From: CAVTYH01 sp963773875
GTDB taxonomy: Bacteria > Planctomycetota > Planctomycetia > Pirellulales > JADZDJ01
NCBI GenBank assembly: GCA_963773875.1
Contig: CAVZCV010000014.1
Span: forward strand, 372,001-436,000
Reading direction: 5' to 3'
Length of the DNA stretch: 64,000 nucleotides
This document shows, one piece after another, positions 28,464 to 37,828 of this stretch (position 1 is its first letter; each line of letters opens with the position of its first letter). The notes beneath the pieces are model-generated. The model was not told where the DNA came from. It did no database searches and worked only from the letters and a program-made list of their open reading frames with translations. The translations under genes were made by a program, and so were the position numbers.

Positions 28464-29432
28464 ATGATAAAGAAAATCAATCGTCGAGAATTTGCGCGAT
28501 GTGCAGCGTTGGCGCCGGCCGGGGCGGCAATTGCGACGGCGCTGGGATCGAGCTTGGGAATTCGCGCGGCCATCGCTCAAACGCCCATCGAAAGGGTGGG
28601 CGGACCGCGACTGAAAGCCAGCTTAAACGCGTACTCGTTTTCGGCAGCTCTCAATAATCCAGAGAAGGGGCCCGGCAAAGGCATGACGCTCTTCGATTTG
28701 CTCGACTATTGTGCCGTGCAGAATTTCGACGGGCTCGATCCGACAGGTTACTTTTTTCCGGGCTATCCGAAACCGCCCAGCGACAAATACATCGCCGATT
28801 TCAAACGCCGGGCGTTTCAATTGGGCGTTGCAATCACCGGGACAGGTGTGCGCAACAATTTCGCTCAGCAGGATAAGACGGCGCGGGCTGCTGACGTGGA
28901 ACTGGTGAAGCAGTGGATCGAAGTGGCGGCGAAGATGGGAGCACCGGTCATCCGCGTGTTTGCTGGCCAACAACCGGCAGGCCCAGCATGGAACGAGATA
29001 GCTGGTTGGGTGGTGGACGAGGTGCAAAAGTGTGTCGAGTATGGAAAGCAGTTCGGCGTGATGGTGGGCATTCAAAACCATGGCGATTTGCTCAAGACGG
29101 GCGAGCAAGTGGTCCAGATTTTGAAAGCGGTCGATTCGCCGTGGTTCGGTTCGATAGTGGATACCGGCTCATTTGCGTCGGCCGATCCTTACCAGGACAT
29201 TGCCCTGGTAACGCCATTTGCGGTGAATTTCCAACTCAAAGAGAAGCTCGACGGGAAAGATGGAAAAACCAAAACCGATTTGAAAAAGGTCATTCAGATT
29301 GTTCGAGCGGCCAATTATCGCGGGTACTTGCCAATCGAAACGCTCGCCCCGAGCGGACAACCGTATGATCCGAAAGCCCGCGTGGCTGAATTTTTGAAAG
29401 AGGTACGCGCGGCGATTGATGCAGCAAGTTGA
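28464..29432 (+). CDS. Exported sugar phosphate isomerase/epimerase-like TIM-barrel protein
   Basis: 322 residues. The N-terminus KKINRREFARCAALAPAGAA is a twin-arginine signal (R7-R8), so the folded protein is exported by Tat. The body is an AP-endonuclease-2/xylose-isomerase-type TIM barrel: LFDLLDYCAVQNFDGLDPTG, then GAPVIRVFAGQQPAG, VGIQNHGDLLKTG, GSIVDTGSF and a final YRGYLPIETLAPSG with metal-binding residues. The substrate is probably a sugar or sugar derivative; this is a large family in planctomycetes with few known activities. The start at 28464 follows GGGGGAAAGAG-like sequence. Confidence 0.88.
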   Translation: MIKKINRREFARCAALAPAGAAIATALGSSLGIRAAIAQTPIERVGGPRLKASLNAYSFSAALNNPEKGPGKGMTLFDLLDYCAVQNFDGLDPTGYFFPGYPKPPSDKYIADFKRRAFQLGVAITGTGVRNNFAQQDKTARAADVELVKQWIEVAAKMGAPVIRVFAGQQPAGPAWNEIAGWVVDEVQKCVEYGKQFGVMVGIQNHGDLLKTGEQVVQILKAVDSPWFGSIVDTGSFASADPYQDIALVTPFAVNFQLKEKLDGKDGKTKTDLKKVIQIVRAANYRGYLPIETLAPSGQPYDPKARVAEFLKEVRAAIDAAS

Positions 29433-29479
29433 TTACAACATCGTGCCGATAGATTAACAGCGGATGAGAGAGGCGCAGG

Positions 29480-30946
29480 TTGAAGCATCGAGTTCAAATG
29501 ATCGCGTTTGTTTTCGCCGCGAACATTGCAGCCGCGGCGGCCGCACAGAATTTGCGCGTGGTCACATACAACATCAATTCCGACACCAATGGTGTAACCG
29601 AGGCGCCGCCGGAAGTTTCGACCGTGCTGGAAGGAATTGGGCAACAGAACGTCGGCGGCGTTGTACAGCCGGCAGATATCATCGGGCTGCAGGAAACGAC
29701 GAGCAACACGGCGACCGTTGATCCGATCGTGAGCGATCTCAACATTTTCTATAACAGTTCCTACACAGGCCCGGCGGTTTACAAACCGGCGTATGCCCGC
29801 AGTCCGGTACAAGCCACGCAATCGGGCGGAAACACCAATGGCAACGGTCCAAATGCGCTAATCTATAACGCAAACACGCTGCAACTTGTGGCGTCGGTCG
29901 GTGTTGGTACGCCGCAGGGCTCCGGCAATGGCGAGTACCGCCAGGTGATGCGGTACGAGTTCAAGCCGGCCGGCACGACTGCTGCCAGTAACTTCTATGT
30001 GTACGTTTCGCACATGAAATCGAGTTCGTCTGGCGTTCTTTACACCAACGAAACGCTGCGGAATCAGGAAGCCGGAATCATCCGCAACAATGCGGCGACG
30101 CTGGTGACGGCCAACAATCCGAACCCGCGAATTCTGTATATCGGCGATTTCAACTTGGACGGTAGCGCGCTAATTCCTTCCGGCAGCAGCGATCCGGCCG
30201 TGTCCGCCTACCAAACACTGACCGCGGCGGGCGTGACACAAGCCATCGATCCGCTGAATACGAATCCGCAAAACAACAACATCACTTGGGCGCAGAATAG
30301 CACGTACAAGGCGATCATGACGCAAAACAGCGGCTTCATCCAATATCGCGACGACATTCAGTTCATGACACCTAGCGTGTACAACGGATCGCAAGCGATG
30401 GGCCTGAAGTACATCCCGGGCTCGTTGCACGCTTTCGGCAACGACGGCTCCAGCGGCTACCAGCAGAGTGTGAATCGGACAGTGAATACCGCGCTTAATA
30501 ATTTGCAGCCAGTGAACACGAATTCGCCGCTTTCGAAGCAAACTTTGCTGGCTGCACTTCCCATTGCGACCGATCACCTGCCGGTTGTGGCCGACTACGT
30601 GGCGTTGGTGCGCGGCGATTTCGATTTGGACGGCCGCCTGACGCCGTCGGATATCGCCTCGATGTTGACGGCGCTTACGGATTTGAATCGTTACCGATCA
30701 ACTAACAGTCTTTCAACCACCGACTTGTTGGCCATTGGCGATATGAACCGCGATGGCGCGGTGAAGAACTCTGACATTCAAACGCTGCTGACGCTCGTTG
30801 CAGGTGGAAACGGTCTCGCGGGCGTGCCAGAACCAGCCGCGTGTATCCCGATGGCGCTAGGTGCAATTTGCGTCTTGATTGCAACGCGGCAGCAGAAAAT
30901 CGGAGCAACACGAGGCGAACAGCCTGGCCGCCCGGTTAAGCATTAA
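29480..30946 (+). CDS. Secreted endonuclease/exonuclease/phosphatase-domain protein with dockerin and PEP-CTERM
   Basis: About 488 residues from a TTG (or 482 from the ATG at 29498). After a signal peptide comes an EEP-type domain: LRVVTYNINSD, IIGLQETTS, ILYIGDFNLDG and ATDHLPVVADY carry the expected Asn, Glu, Asp-Asn and final Asp-His. Then a dockerin-like pair of calcium loops (GDFDLDGRLTPSDIASML and GDMNRDGAVKNSDIQTLL), then the anchor GVPEPAACIPMALGAICVLI and basic residues. It may be an exported DNase or phosphodiesterase tethered to the envelope. It converges with, and overlaps by 11 bases, the DUF4432 gene. Confidence 0.85.
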   Translation: MKHRVQMIAFVFAANIAAAAAAQNLRVVTYNINSDTNGVTEAPPEVSTVLEGIGQQNVGGVVQPADIIGLQETTSNTATVDPIVSDLNIFYNSSYTGPAVYKPAYARSPVQATQSGGNTNGNGPNALIYNANTLQLVASVGVGTPQGSGNGEYRQVMRYEFKPAGTTAASNFYVYVSHMKSSSSGVLYTNETLRNQEAGIIRNNAATLVTANNPNPRILYIGDFNLDGSALIPSGSSDPAVSAYQTLTAAGVTQAIDPLNTNPQNNNITWAQNSTYKAIMTQNSGFIQYRDDIQFMTPSVYNGSQAMGLKYIPGSLHAFGNDGSSGYQQSVNRTVNTALNNLQPVNTNSPLSKQTLLAALPIATDHLPVVADYVALVRGDFDLDGRLTPSDIASMLTALTDLNRYRSTNSLSTTDLLAIGDMNRDGAVKNSDIQTLLTLVAGGNGLAGVPEPAACIPMALGAICVLIATRQQKIGATRGEQPGRPVKH

Positions 30947-32030
30947 GCGCCAGAAGTTGCTGCAGTTCGGCATCATCGCTCGTCGCCGTGATCGTGCAAC
31001 GCATGGTTCGCGATTCGCCGGGCTCCAAGTATTGTAGCCAGCCGCGCTCCACATCTTTCGGTCGCCCTTCCACGCCGGCATTGGTGGGCTCCAGCGCCCC
31101 CATGTAGGCGCCGTGGATTCCCCAGTGTTGCCAGTTCACGAGCCGCGGATAATCGTGCTTGGGGAATTCCACTTTCACTCCGAAACCGCGCCGACGATTT
31201 ACGACGCCCGAGAGCACCTGGCCGTTGGCGTGGGCCTTCGGATCGATGTAGCCGACGTACTGGCCAGGACCTTGGTGCGCTTCCATTGGTGGCGGAGCCG
31301 ATCGGTAATCAACGCCGTCGCGAAACCTCTTTTCAGACCCTTCCAGCGGAGTCACCGCGCCCCGGTAGCAATAGGTGCTGGCCTCTGGCTCCAACAGTGG
31401 ATAACCGAAGTTGATGTGCAAGAGCCAGGCAAATGGCAATCGCTTGTCGTCGACATTAGTGAATTCATCTGTCACTTGGATTGCGGTCGAGCCAAGCTGG
31501 CTGGAAATCGTGCGTCGCAACTCCATGTTCGGGCCAAAAACCTTCGCCGCGCGAATTAGCGCCGTAATGCGCATTTCATTTTGCCCGCGACGTGGATTTG
31601 GATTGACGATCGATTCCACAATTGCCGCAGTGTTGGAGTGCGAGCCATGCAGGCCAAACAATTCGCCATCTTCCTCAAACGGACTGCCGACATTAAATGG
31701 TCCGCAACTTACGAGAAGCCCCCCGTAGAATCCACGGAGCCAATCCAATCCTTCGTGATAAGCAAAGGACGGCGCGGTGACGCCGGTGAGCGAATGCCAA
31801 GTGAGCGATTGACCGAGAAACTCCGCATCGGCAATATCCAGCCCACGATCGATCACCACTTTATATCGCAGTCCGCCGCCGGTGTTTACCCAGGCAATTC
31901 GCACGCCGCGACCCGGCCCGTTGTCGAGGACCGAAGTTTCAATTCCGCCGAATTGGGCGAAATTCATGACGGGCACAGATCGGAAATCGTCGCCACTACT
32001 TGGATTTGTCGCGGGAAATGTCTTCGCCAC
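30936..32030 (-). CDS. DUF4432 family protein (aldose-epimerase-like fold)
   Basis: 364 residues from a GTG at 32030, preferred because AAAGGA precedes it by 6 bases; the frame is open to a TTG at 32051. Recognisable DUF4432 segments are RYKVVIDRGLDIADAEFLGQ, WLRGFYGGLLVSCGPFNVGS, the LFGLHGSHSNT turn and LPFAWLLHINFGYPLLE. The family adopts a galactose-mutarotase-like beta-sandwich and probably acts on sugars or sugar acids. Histidines in GLHGSHS and LLHINFG would be catalytic. It is followed upstream in the same direction by the flavoprotein (24-base gap), likely one transcript. Confidence 0.88.
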   Translation of the reverse strand: MAKTFPATNPSSGDDFRSVPVMNFAQFGGIETSVLDNGPGRGVRIAWVNTGGGLRYKVVIDRGLDIADAEFLGQSLTWHSLTGVTAPSFAYHEGLDWLRGFYGGLLVSCGPFNVGSPFEEDGELFGLHGSHSNTAAIVESIVNPNPRRGQNEMRITALIRAAKVFGPNMELRRTISSQLGSTAIQVTDEFTNVDDKRLPFAWLLHINFGYPLLEPEASTYCYRGAVTPLEGSEKRFRDGVDYRSAPPPMEAHQGPGQYVGYIDPKAHANGQVLSGVVNRRRGFGVKVEFPKHDYPRLVNWQHWGIHGAYMGALEPTNAGVEGRPKDVERGWLQYLEPGESRTMRCTITATSDDAELQQLLALNA

Positions 32031-32054
32031 CGCCAGTCCTTTCACAAGCAAAAA

Positions 32055-33332
32055 TTATTCGGTTGCTGCCGCCTTTTGGAGCTTCATTTCGTCCATCAGG
32101 CGAAACACTTCATCGAATTTGCCGTCCACAAACAGGTCGCCGATTAAGAGGTCGGTCAGTTGGCCTTTGAATTGCGGATACCGCCGCACAAAGCGACCGA
32201 AGCTAAAACCGTCGTAGAACTCACAAACCAGCCGCCGCATGCGATCCATGCCGCGCTCGAACTCCGCTTGCCATTTACTGAGTTGCGCGGCCGATGTATC
32301 GCCCTTCGCCAAACCCTCGATCACCGCATCGGCGGCCAGTGAAGCCGATTTTAACGCCAACAAAACACCCGATGAATACAACGGATCGAGGAAACCGAAC
32401 GCATCTCCCACGAGTACCCAGCCCTCGCCGGCGGCCTGTTGCGATCGATACGAATACTCTTTGGCCGCGAAAAATTCATCGGCCCGCGTCGCATTTTTGA
32501 TCCGCGCTTCCACGCCGGGGCAGCGTGCAACTTCTTCATAGTAGATCGTCTCGTAAACTTTGTTCGCTCGGTTCTTGAATAGATATTCATCCGATGCCAC
32601 GACCCCAACGCTAATGATGTCGTCATGCAATGGGATATACCAGAACCAGCCTTTTTTTTCCTTCACCTGAACGACCAGCGTCGCGCCTTCGTCTTTACCA
32701 ACGGAGCGCTCGGCTCCTTTCCAATACGTCCATAGCGCTGCTTTGCGGAGTACCGGATCGAGCTGACGCAGACCAAGCCGACTCATGATCATCGAGCTTT
32801 GTCCGCTGGCATCGACGACAACGTCAGCCATCACATCCTGTTGCTGGCCATCCGTCGATTGAATCTTTACGCCCACCGCACGCTCGCCGTCGAACAGCAC
32901 TTGTAGCACGCGGACGCCTTCTTGCACATCGACCCCGTGCTCCCGGGCGTTTTGGAGCATCATCTGGTCAAACTCGCTGCGGCGCACTTGCCAGGTTTGC
33001 GACGATTCGTGTGGCCTGTTATCCCAAAAGTAGAATGGCTCGGAGAGTTTGCCCTTCTCCGTAATGAATTGCACGCTGTACTTTTTGATGAAGTGGCTGC
33101 CGCGCAGTTTTTCAATCATTCCCAGTCGCTGGAGCACCCAAAACGTCTCAGGAATGAGTGATTCGCCAATGTGAAACCGCGGAAATCGATCGCGCTCGAA
33201 CAGCTTGACCTCGCAACCCCGCTGCGCCAGCAGCGTCGAAGCTGTCGATCCCGCCGGCCCGCCGCCGATGACCACAACTTTTCCGCCAACCTTTGCCGAA
33301 CTTCCGCTTGAATTTGCCAAACGAGCCGTCAT
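32055..33332 (-). CDS. FAD-dependent oxidoreductase resembling flavin halogenases
   Basis: 425 residues. The N-terminal FAD site is VVIGGGPAGSTAS (GxGxxG, residues 21-31). FHIGESLIPETFWVLQRLGM is the phrase shared by geranylgeranyl-reductase-like and halogenase-like flavoproteins. The halogenase signature WxWxIP is present as GWFWYIPLHD (W229, W231, P234). A lysine in FIKKYSVQF (K83/K84) lies about where the halogenating lysine of phenol/pyrrole halogenases sits. GWVLVGDAFGFLDPLYSSGV is the second FAD motif. Many annotated halogenase-like proteins have other or unknown roles, and no partner reductase or biosynthetic cluster is adjacent, so chlorinating activity is only a suggestion. Confidence 0.8.
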   Translation of the reverse strand: MTARLANSSGSSAKVGGKVVVIGGGPAGSTASTLLAQRGCEVKLFERDRFPRFHIGESLIPETFWVLQRLGMIEKLRGSHFIKKYSVQFITEKGKLSEPFYFWDNRPHESSQTWQVRRSEFDQMMLQNAREHGVDVQEGVRVLQVLFDGERAVGVKIQSTDGQQQDVMADVVVDASGQSSMIMSRLGLRQLDPVLRKAALWTYWKGAERSVGKDEGATLVVQVKEKKGWFWYIPLHDDIISVGVVASDEYLFKNRANKVYETIYYEEVARCPGVEARIKNATRADEFFAAKEYSYRSQQAAGEGWVLVGDAFGFLDPLYSSGVLLALKSASLAADAVIEGLAKGDTSAAQLSKWQAEFERGMDRMRRLVCEFYDGFSFGRFVRRYPQFKGQLTDLLIGDLFVDGKFDEVFRLMDEMKLQKAAATE

Positions 33333-33396
33333 GAATGCGATTCCCGTTCCAAACGACGCTCAACGATTGTAATGCAATGCCAATCCATTATCTGAA

Positions 33397-34215
33397 CTAC
33401 TTCGCTGGACCATAACCCGCTTTCGGATTGCCATCAGCATCGAGTTTGTCGCAAGCCCAAAGTAGTCCATCTGCGAGCAGCCGTTGGTAGGCGTCTTGTT
33501 CAACCGTCTTTTCATCGTGCCCGAGTGTCGTGCCAAAAACATTGCCTTTGCCGTATTTGTGCGTCCAACAAACGATGCTCTTATGACCCAAATTGTCTTG
33601 TGTTGTGGAACGTAGCAGCGGAGTGGATGATTCCGGGAAGATCAGTGTTTCGTATAGTTCATCGCCAGGCGTTTTCCAATCGTCGGGGAAATGCTTAATG
33701 GCCGGATGATCGACCGTGACCTTTTCGGTAGCAAACGGTTTGTAAGGATCGTGATGCCGAGTTCGCTGGCCACAGCAATCGGTCCAATCGTCCGAGGCCA
33801 TGAATGTGTGCATCGTGCAGTGAACCATGAGCGTGGGCTTGCCTTCGCGTGTAATTCGCAATGCATTGTCGATCAACTCTTGATCGGCTTCTTTTGGCAG
33901 CGTGTTGGCTTTCTCGTCACCGGCATAGCAGATGTTGTAGATAATAGCGTCGTAACCTTTGCCGAGATCTTTGTCACGCATGCCATCGAGGCCAACCTTC
34001 GCATCGATTTCGGCATTGGCGTGTTTCTTAATCCCCTCTACGATAATCGGCGTCAGCTTGTCGTATTTGTGATAACCACCACCGGTGATGTACAGCACCT
34101 TGAGCTTCGATGCACCGGCAGTCCCATTCGACGATGCATTGTCGGCAGACAGCGATGGTCCGCCAGCAACGCAAACACCAAGGATCAACGCACATATCAA
34201 TTGGCAGAATTTCAT
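33397..34215 (-). CDS. Secreted ThuA domain protein
   Basis: 272 residues with a signal peptide (MKFCQLICALILGVCVAGGP) and a GAGG ribosome site 6 bases before the ATG. The ThuA fold shows as LKVLYITGGGYHKYDKLTPI, YDAIIYNICYAGDE, PTLMVHCTMHTF, GDELYETLIFPESSTPLL and CWTHKYGKGNVFGTTLGHDE. ThuA domains are glutamine-amidotransferase-like and are linked to sugar (trehalose-like) utilisation, though biochemical data are scarce; planctomycetes carry many copies. It stands alone on the complementary strand. Confidence 0.9.
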   Translation of the reverse strand: MKFCQLICALILGVCVAGGPSLSADNASSNGTAGASKLKVLYITGGGYHKYDKLTPIIVEGIKKHANAEIDAKVGLDGMRDKDLGKGYDAIIYNICYAGDEKANTLPKEADQELIDNALRITREGKPTLMVHCTMHTFMASDDWTDCCGQRTRHHDPYKPFATEKVTVDHPAIKHFPDDWKTPGDELYETLIFPESSTPLLRSTTQDNLGHKSIVCWTHKYGKGNVFGTTLGHDEKTVEQDAYQRLLADGLLWACDKLDADGNPKAGYGPAK

Positions 34216-34287
34216 GGAAGCCTCGCAGATGTGGAATGTGAGTGGTGTGTGGCGGCCCGTCTATTTCCGCATAACAATGCACCAAAA

Positions 34288-34998
34288 TCAACCCGGTGCA
34301 CCCCGTTTCTTGGCCGACCATGTCCAATGCCGGTCACTGGTTTGGCATGCAGCGTTCGGATCGAATCCGAGTTGTGCGATGAAGCCGCGAATTTCCTCCA
34401 GCGTCAGTGCTGCACGCAGCGAATCGGAAAACATCGCCCGTTGATGATCGCTCGCGGCGGATATTCCAGCCGGCTGAGCATGCAAATTAACGAGCCGAAT
34501 CATTTCCGCCTCGTCCGCCGGCCTCATCAAATCGCGGAAGAAAAGCACTCCGCCGGCCCGCACAACGCGAATCGCTTCGTCAAGGCACTCCATCGGCTGC
34601 GGCAAATGATGGATAATACTATTCGACATGGCGACATCGAAGCAGCCCGCAGCAAACATCAGCCGCTTCGCGTCGGCCGGCCGCAATTCGATGTGATTTT
34701 CCAAACCGGCCTTCCGCACATTTGTTTCCGCTACACACAGCATGTTTTTGGCCGCATCGATTGCCACCACGTGAACATTTTCAGTATGTTTGCAAAGCTC
34801 AATCGGAATCTGCGCCGTCCCCGTCCCGAGATCCAGAATCTTCAGATATTCAACGCTGGGCAACATACCGTGCGAACTCAATTGCGCTAGAAGATCGTCG
34901 ACGAATAGCCGATTCACATCGGCATGGTCCATCGCGTCGTAATCAACAGCCTCCGCTGGTGTATCCATCACCTCGTGTTCAAGAATGCGAGATAGCAT
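34288..34998 (-). CDS. Class I SAM-dependent methyltransferase
   Basis: 236 residues from the ATG at 34998, which fits family starts better than the TTG at 35010. SAM-binding motif I is ILDLGTGTAQIPIEL; motif II acid VVAIDAAKNML, motif III LRPADAKRLMF and the post-motif SNSIIHHLPQPMECLDEAIR follow, as in Methyltransf_11/25 enzymes. The opening DYDAMDHADVNRLFVDDL is typical of a planctomycete/cyanobacterial subgroup. Substrate unknown. Divergent from yceH with a gap of 110 bases. Confidence 0.85.
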   Translation of the reverse strand: MLSRILEHEVMDTPAEAVDYDAMDHADVNRLFVDDLLAQLSSHGMLPSVEYLKILDLGTGTAQIPIELCKHTENVHVVAIDAAKNMLCVAETNVRKAGLENHIELRPADAKRLMFAAGCFDVAMSNSIIHHLPQPMECLDEAIRVVRAGGVLFFRDLMRPADEAEMIRLVNLHAQPAGISAASDHQRAMFSDSLRAALTLEEIRGFIAQLGFDPNAACQTSDRHWTWSAKKRGAPG

Positions 34999-35108
34999 TG
35001 TGCTGGGCAAATTGCTGACGATGGCGAGCGGCTCGGAATCTTGTTAAAACACGTACGCATCGCACACGCAAATTTGCCAAAATTGTAACCTCCGCCGACC
35101 AGATATCT

Positions 35109-35921
35109 ATGAGTGAGCCAAACTCGAATGCTGCCGCGACCATTGAAACGCCAAAAGCCAGGTGGCGACCGCTGAGCCGAGTCGATCGGCGCATTGCCGG
35201 CGTGTTGGTGGAAAAAGCCAAGACCACGCCGGACCAGTATCCGATGACCCTCAATGGCCTTATGAGCGGCGCAAACCAAAAAAGCAACCGCGATCCGCAA
35301 ATGCAGCTTGAGGAAAACGACATCGTCGATTCGCTCGATCACCTCAAAGCCGTCGGCGCAGTGGTCGAAATTCAAGGCGGTGGCCGAGTCGCCAAATTCC
35401 GCCATTTGATGTACGAGTGGCTGGGCGTCGACAAAGTTGAGCTGGCCGTGATGGCGGAACTCTTGCTCCGGGGTGCACAAACCGAGGGCGAACTTCGAGG
35501 CCGGGCGTCGCGAATGGAACCAATCGCCGATCTCACGGCCTTGCGCGGCATTCTCGATTCGTTGCGTTCGAAACAACTCGTAATCGATATCACACCGCCG
35601 GGCCGCGGCCAAATTATCAGCCATAACTTGTATGAGCCCGAGGAATTGGAGCGACTAAAATCGCGGCAAGCCAGCGCCGGCTACGAGCATGAAGACCGTG
35701 CACCTCCACGCGCCAGTCCTCTTTCTCCTGCTCCCGCCACTTCACATTCCTCTGCTTCACAGATTTCCGCCACTGCTCCTCGCAGCGGGCCGGCAAACGA
35801 TGAACTGCAGTCGCTGCGTGTCCAACTGGCCGAATTGCGACAAGAATTGGAATCGCTGGCCGAGACGGTGCGTCGGCAGGAGGATTCAATTTCGGATTTG
35901 CGATCCGCCCTCGGTGGGTAA
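35109..35921 (+). CDS. yceH: YceH family (DUF480) protein
   Basis: 270 residues. The DUF480 core is clear: LSRVDRRIAGVLVEKAKTTP, DQYPMTLNGLMSGANQKSNR, a second winged-helix half with ELLLRGAQTEGELRGRASRM, then the tail of the family. YceH is a two-winged-helix protein of uncertain role. Here it is about 50 residues longer than usual, with a Ser/Pro/Ala linker and a C-terminal coiled coil (LRVQLAELRQELESLAETVR). Intact. Confidence 0.9.
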   Translation: MSEPNSNAAATIETPKARWRPLSRVDRRIAGVLVEKAKTTPDQYPMTLNGLMSGANQKSNRDPQMQLEENDIVDSLDHLKAVGAVVEIQGGGRVAKFRHLMYEWLGVDKVELAVMAELLLRGAQTEGELRGRASRMEPIADLTALRGILDSLRSKQLVIDITPPGRGQIISHNLYEPEELERLKSRQASAGYEHEDRAPPRASPLSPAPATSHSSASQISATAPRSGPANDELQSLRVQLAELRQELESLAETVRRQEDSISDLRSALGG

Positions 35922-35958
35922 ATTTAACCCGGGGTCGTTGAATTGCCCGGCATGCATC

Positions 35959-37578
35959 TCACTTTTCCACAAATTTCCAACCGGCCGGAAATTTCAATTC
36001 GCGCTCTGCAATCGCTGCCCAGGGCGTGCCCTTGTGTTCGGCGACCACGCGCTGCAAGTAGATACGTGAGTTTTTCGCCATTTTGTCCATCGTGCTGGCC
36101 GCGGCGATTTCGTCGGCCGGCTCCAGCACCCAGCGCGTGCTGTCCGGATTGGTAAATGCTTTGCCTTGCTTGATGATGGCTAGCATTGCGTTGTAACCGT
36201 CCAGCCGCGCTTTCGTGGCCAGTGTCTGTCCCATCGCCAGATCGTAGGAGGCTTGCCAGCGTGCGCCTTTCAATTTCGGCCGATCCGCTTCGCCCACAAC
36301 CAGCGTGTCGTACAACTTTTGAATCGGCTGATCGACCACCGCCGCCGCTTGCTGGGCTGTCTTAATATTCCGCGCCAGAACCGCCTCATCTTTCTGTTTT
36401 GGAAAATTCGTCGTGACCGATTGCAAGCCCGTCATCGGCGGTAGTTGCGCTGCGTTGTGCAACGAAAGTCGGCATTTGTTTTCATTGAGTAACTGCTGAT
36501 ATTGCTCTTCGTTGGCATAGTCGGGCTCGTACTTCGCCAGCAGTTCCGACTTGATATCGTCAGTCGCTGGATCGGTCTCCCAACCTGGCGACGACGACCC
36601 GCTGCGCACGCGGAAGAATCGCCCGCCAGTTAATTGACACATGCGTTCTAGCGCAAAGGGGCCGAAGCCGGAGTCGGTTAAATCGGCCGTACTTTGATTG
36701 CCGGTAAGCGTGAGTTGAATTCGTTCGGGAGAGAGCGACTCGAACTTTCGTGAATCGCTGCCGGCCGATTGCGGGCGCCGGTTTTTTTCGCCCGGCGTGA
36801 ACACGCCAAAGGGCATCGCCGGCCCGACGCCAAACACCGGCACTGCCATTCGCCGCAGAGCGATGAGTGCCTCATCGGCGGCACTCGGCTTTTCGCCACT
36901 TGATGCCCCAACCACGACGAATAACAATTCGTAATCGCGATTCCGATAAGGCAGAAATCTCTCAACCGCCTTGTCGAGCGCGGCAGCATCCACCGGCTTG
37001 GTTTCGCTCGATGAATTTGCCGCAATCTTGTCTTTGATTGGAGCCAAAGCAGATCGCAATTTCGAGGTGTCGCTCACCGGCTCCGGCGTCAGTGCATTCA
37101 CATCGCTGCTGTAGGTCAGCACCGCCATTTCCAGGTTGCCACGGCTCGTCGCGCCAATCTCCTGCGCAATCCGGACGATTTGCTCTGCCATATTGCTCGC
37201 CAGCGTCTGAGAATCCGGCGATTGTTCGATCAGCCACACGACCAACGTCTTGCGCAACTCCAGAGCATCTCGAATTTCCGCGGCAATGCGATCGGCGGCC
37301 GCACGTTCGCCAAACCGTGGTCCTGTCGAGCCTCCGACCGCCGATCCGCCAGTTTGTGCGCCGGCGCCCTTTCTGCCTTTACTACCGGCCTGCTTTTCCA
37401 GCTCCTCACCCTTGCCGACGAGTGCCGCTTGTGCCGGCGGCACCTTCACTTCCTTTGCCGCCTGCTGTGCATCATCCGCGTGCACGGCGAAGATCTGTGC
37501 CGAGCTCACGAGAATCGCAAGGCAAAATACCAAGAGTAGGCCGGGCTGTGAGTTCATGTTCAACGACTGCCAATTCAT
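35959..37578 (-). CDS. Secreted VWA-like domain protein
   Basis: 539 residues from the ATG at 37578 (further in-frame ATGs at 37611 and 37560), giving a signal peptide LLLVFCLAILVSSAQIFAVH. After a Gln/Gly/Lys-rich linker there is an alpha/beta domain like von Willebrand type A: LELRKTLVVWLIEQSPDSQT, GNLEMAVLTYSSDVNAL, YELLFVVVGASSGEK and RMAVPVFGVGPAMPFG. The first strand has Trp-Leu-Ile-Glu instead of the classic DxSxS, so a normal metal site is not obvious. The C-terminal 200 residues are helical and unassigned. A protein-binding role is likely but not specified. Confidence 0.7.
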   Translation of the reverse strand: MNWQSLNMNSQPGLLLVFCLAILVSSAQIFAVHADDAQQAAKEVKVPPAQAALVGKGEELEKQAGSKGRKGAGAQTGGSAVGGSTGPRFGERAAADRIAAEIRDALELRKTLVVWLIEQSPDSQTLASNMAEQIVRIAQEIGATSRGNLEMAVLTYSSDVNALTPEPVSDTSKLRSALAPIKDKIAANSSSETKPVDAAALDKAVERFLPYRNRDYELLFVVVGASSGEKPSAADEALIALRRMAVPVFGVGPAMPFGVFTPGEKNRRPQSAGSDSRKFESLSPERIQLTLTGNQSTADLTDSGFGPFALERMCQLTGGRFFRVRSGSSSPGWETDPATDDIKSELLAKYEPDYANEEQYQQLLNENKCRLSLHNAAQLPPMTGLQSVTTNFPKQKDEAVLARNIKTAQQAAAVVDQPIQKLYDTLVVGEADRPKLKGARWQASYDLAMGQTLATKARLDGYNAMLAIIKQGKAFTNPDSTRWVLEPADEIAAASTMDKMAKNSRIYLQRVVAEHKGTPWAAIAERELKFPAGWKFVEK

Positions 37579-37828
37579 TGCTGCATTCTCGGACAAGTAA
37601 GAGCACTTCATGCTATCGTACCCTTGCCAAATTGATGACGCAAAGCACCTTCTTCGTCGATTAACTATTTGCACCGCAGTACCGCCGAGAACTGTTTTGG
37701 AGTATCCCGTGTGGTTTCGAATTTCCAAGCGTTGCGTTTTGCGCGAGCGAGTTTCCGTCGGCATCGCGTGGTTCAATCGTTGCGCACACGTCGTATTCGT
37801 GTGACGGAAAGCTCGAAGTTGCTAGAAT

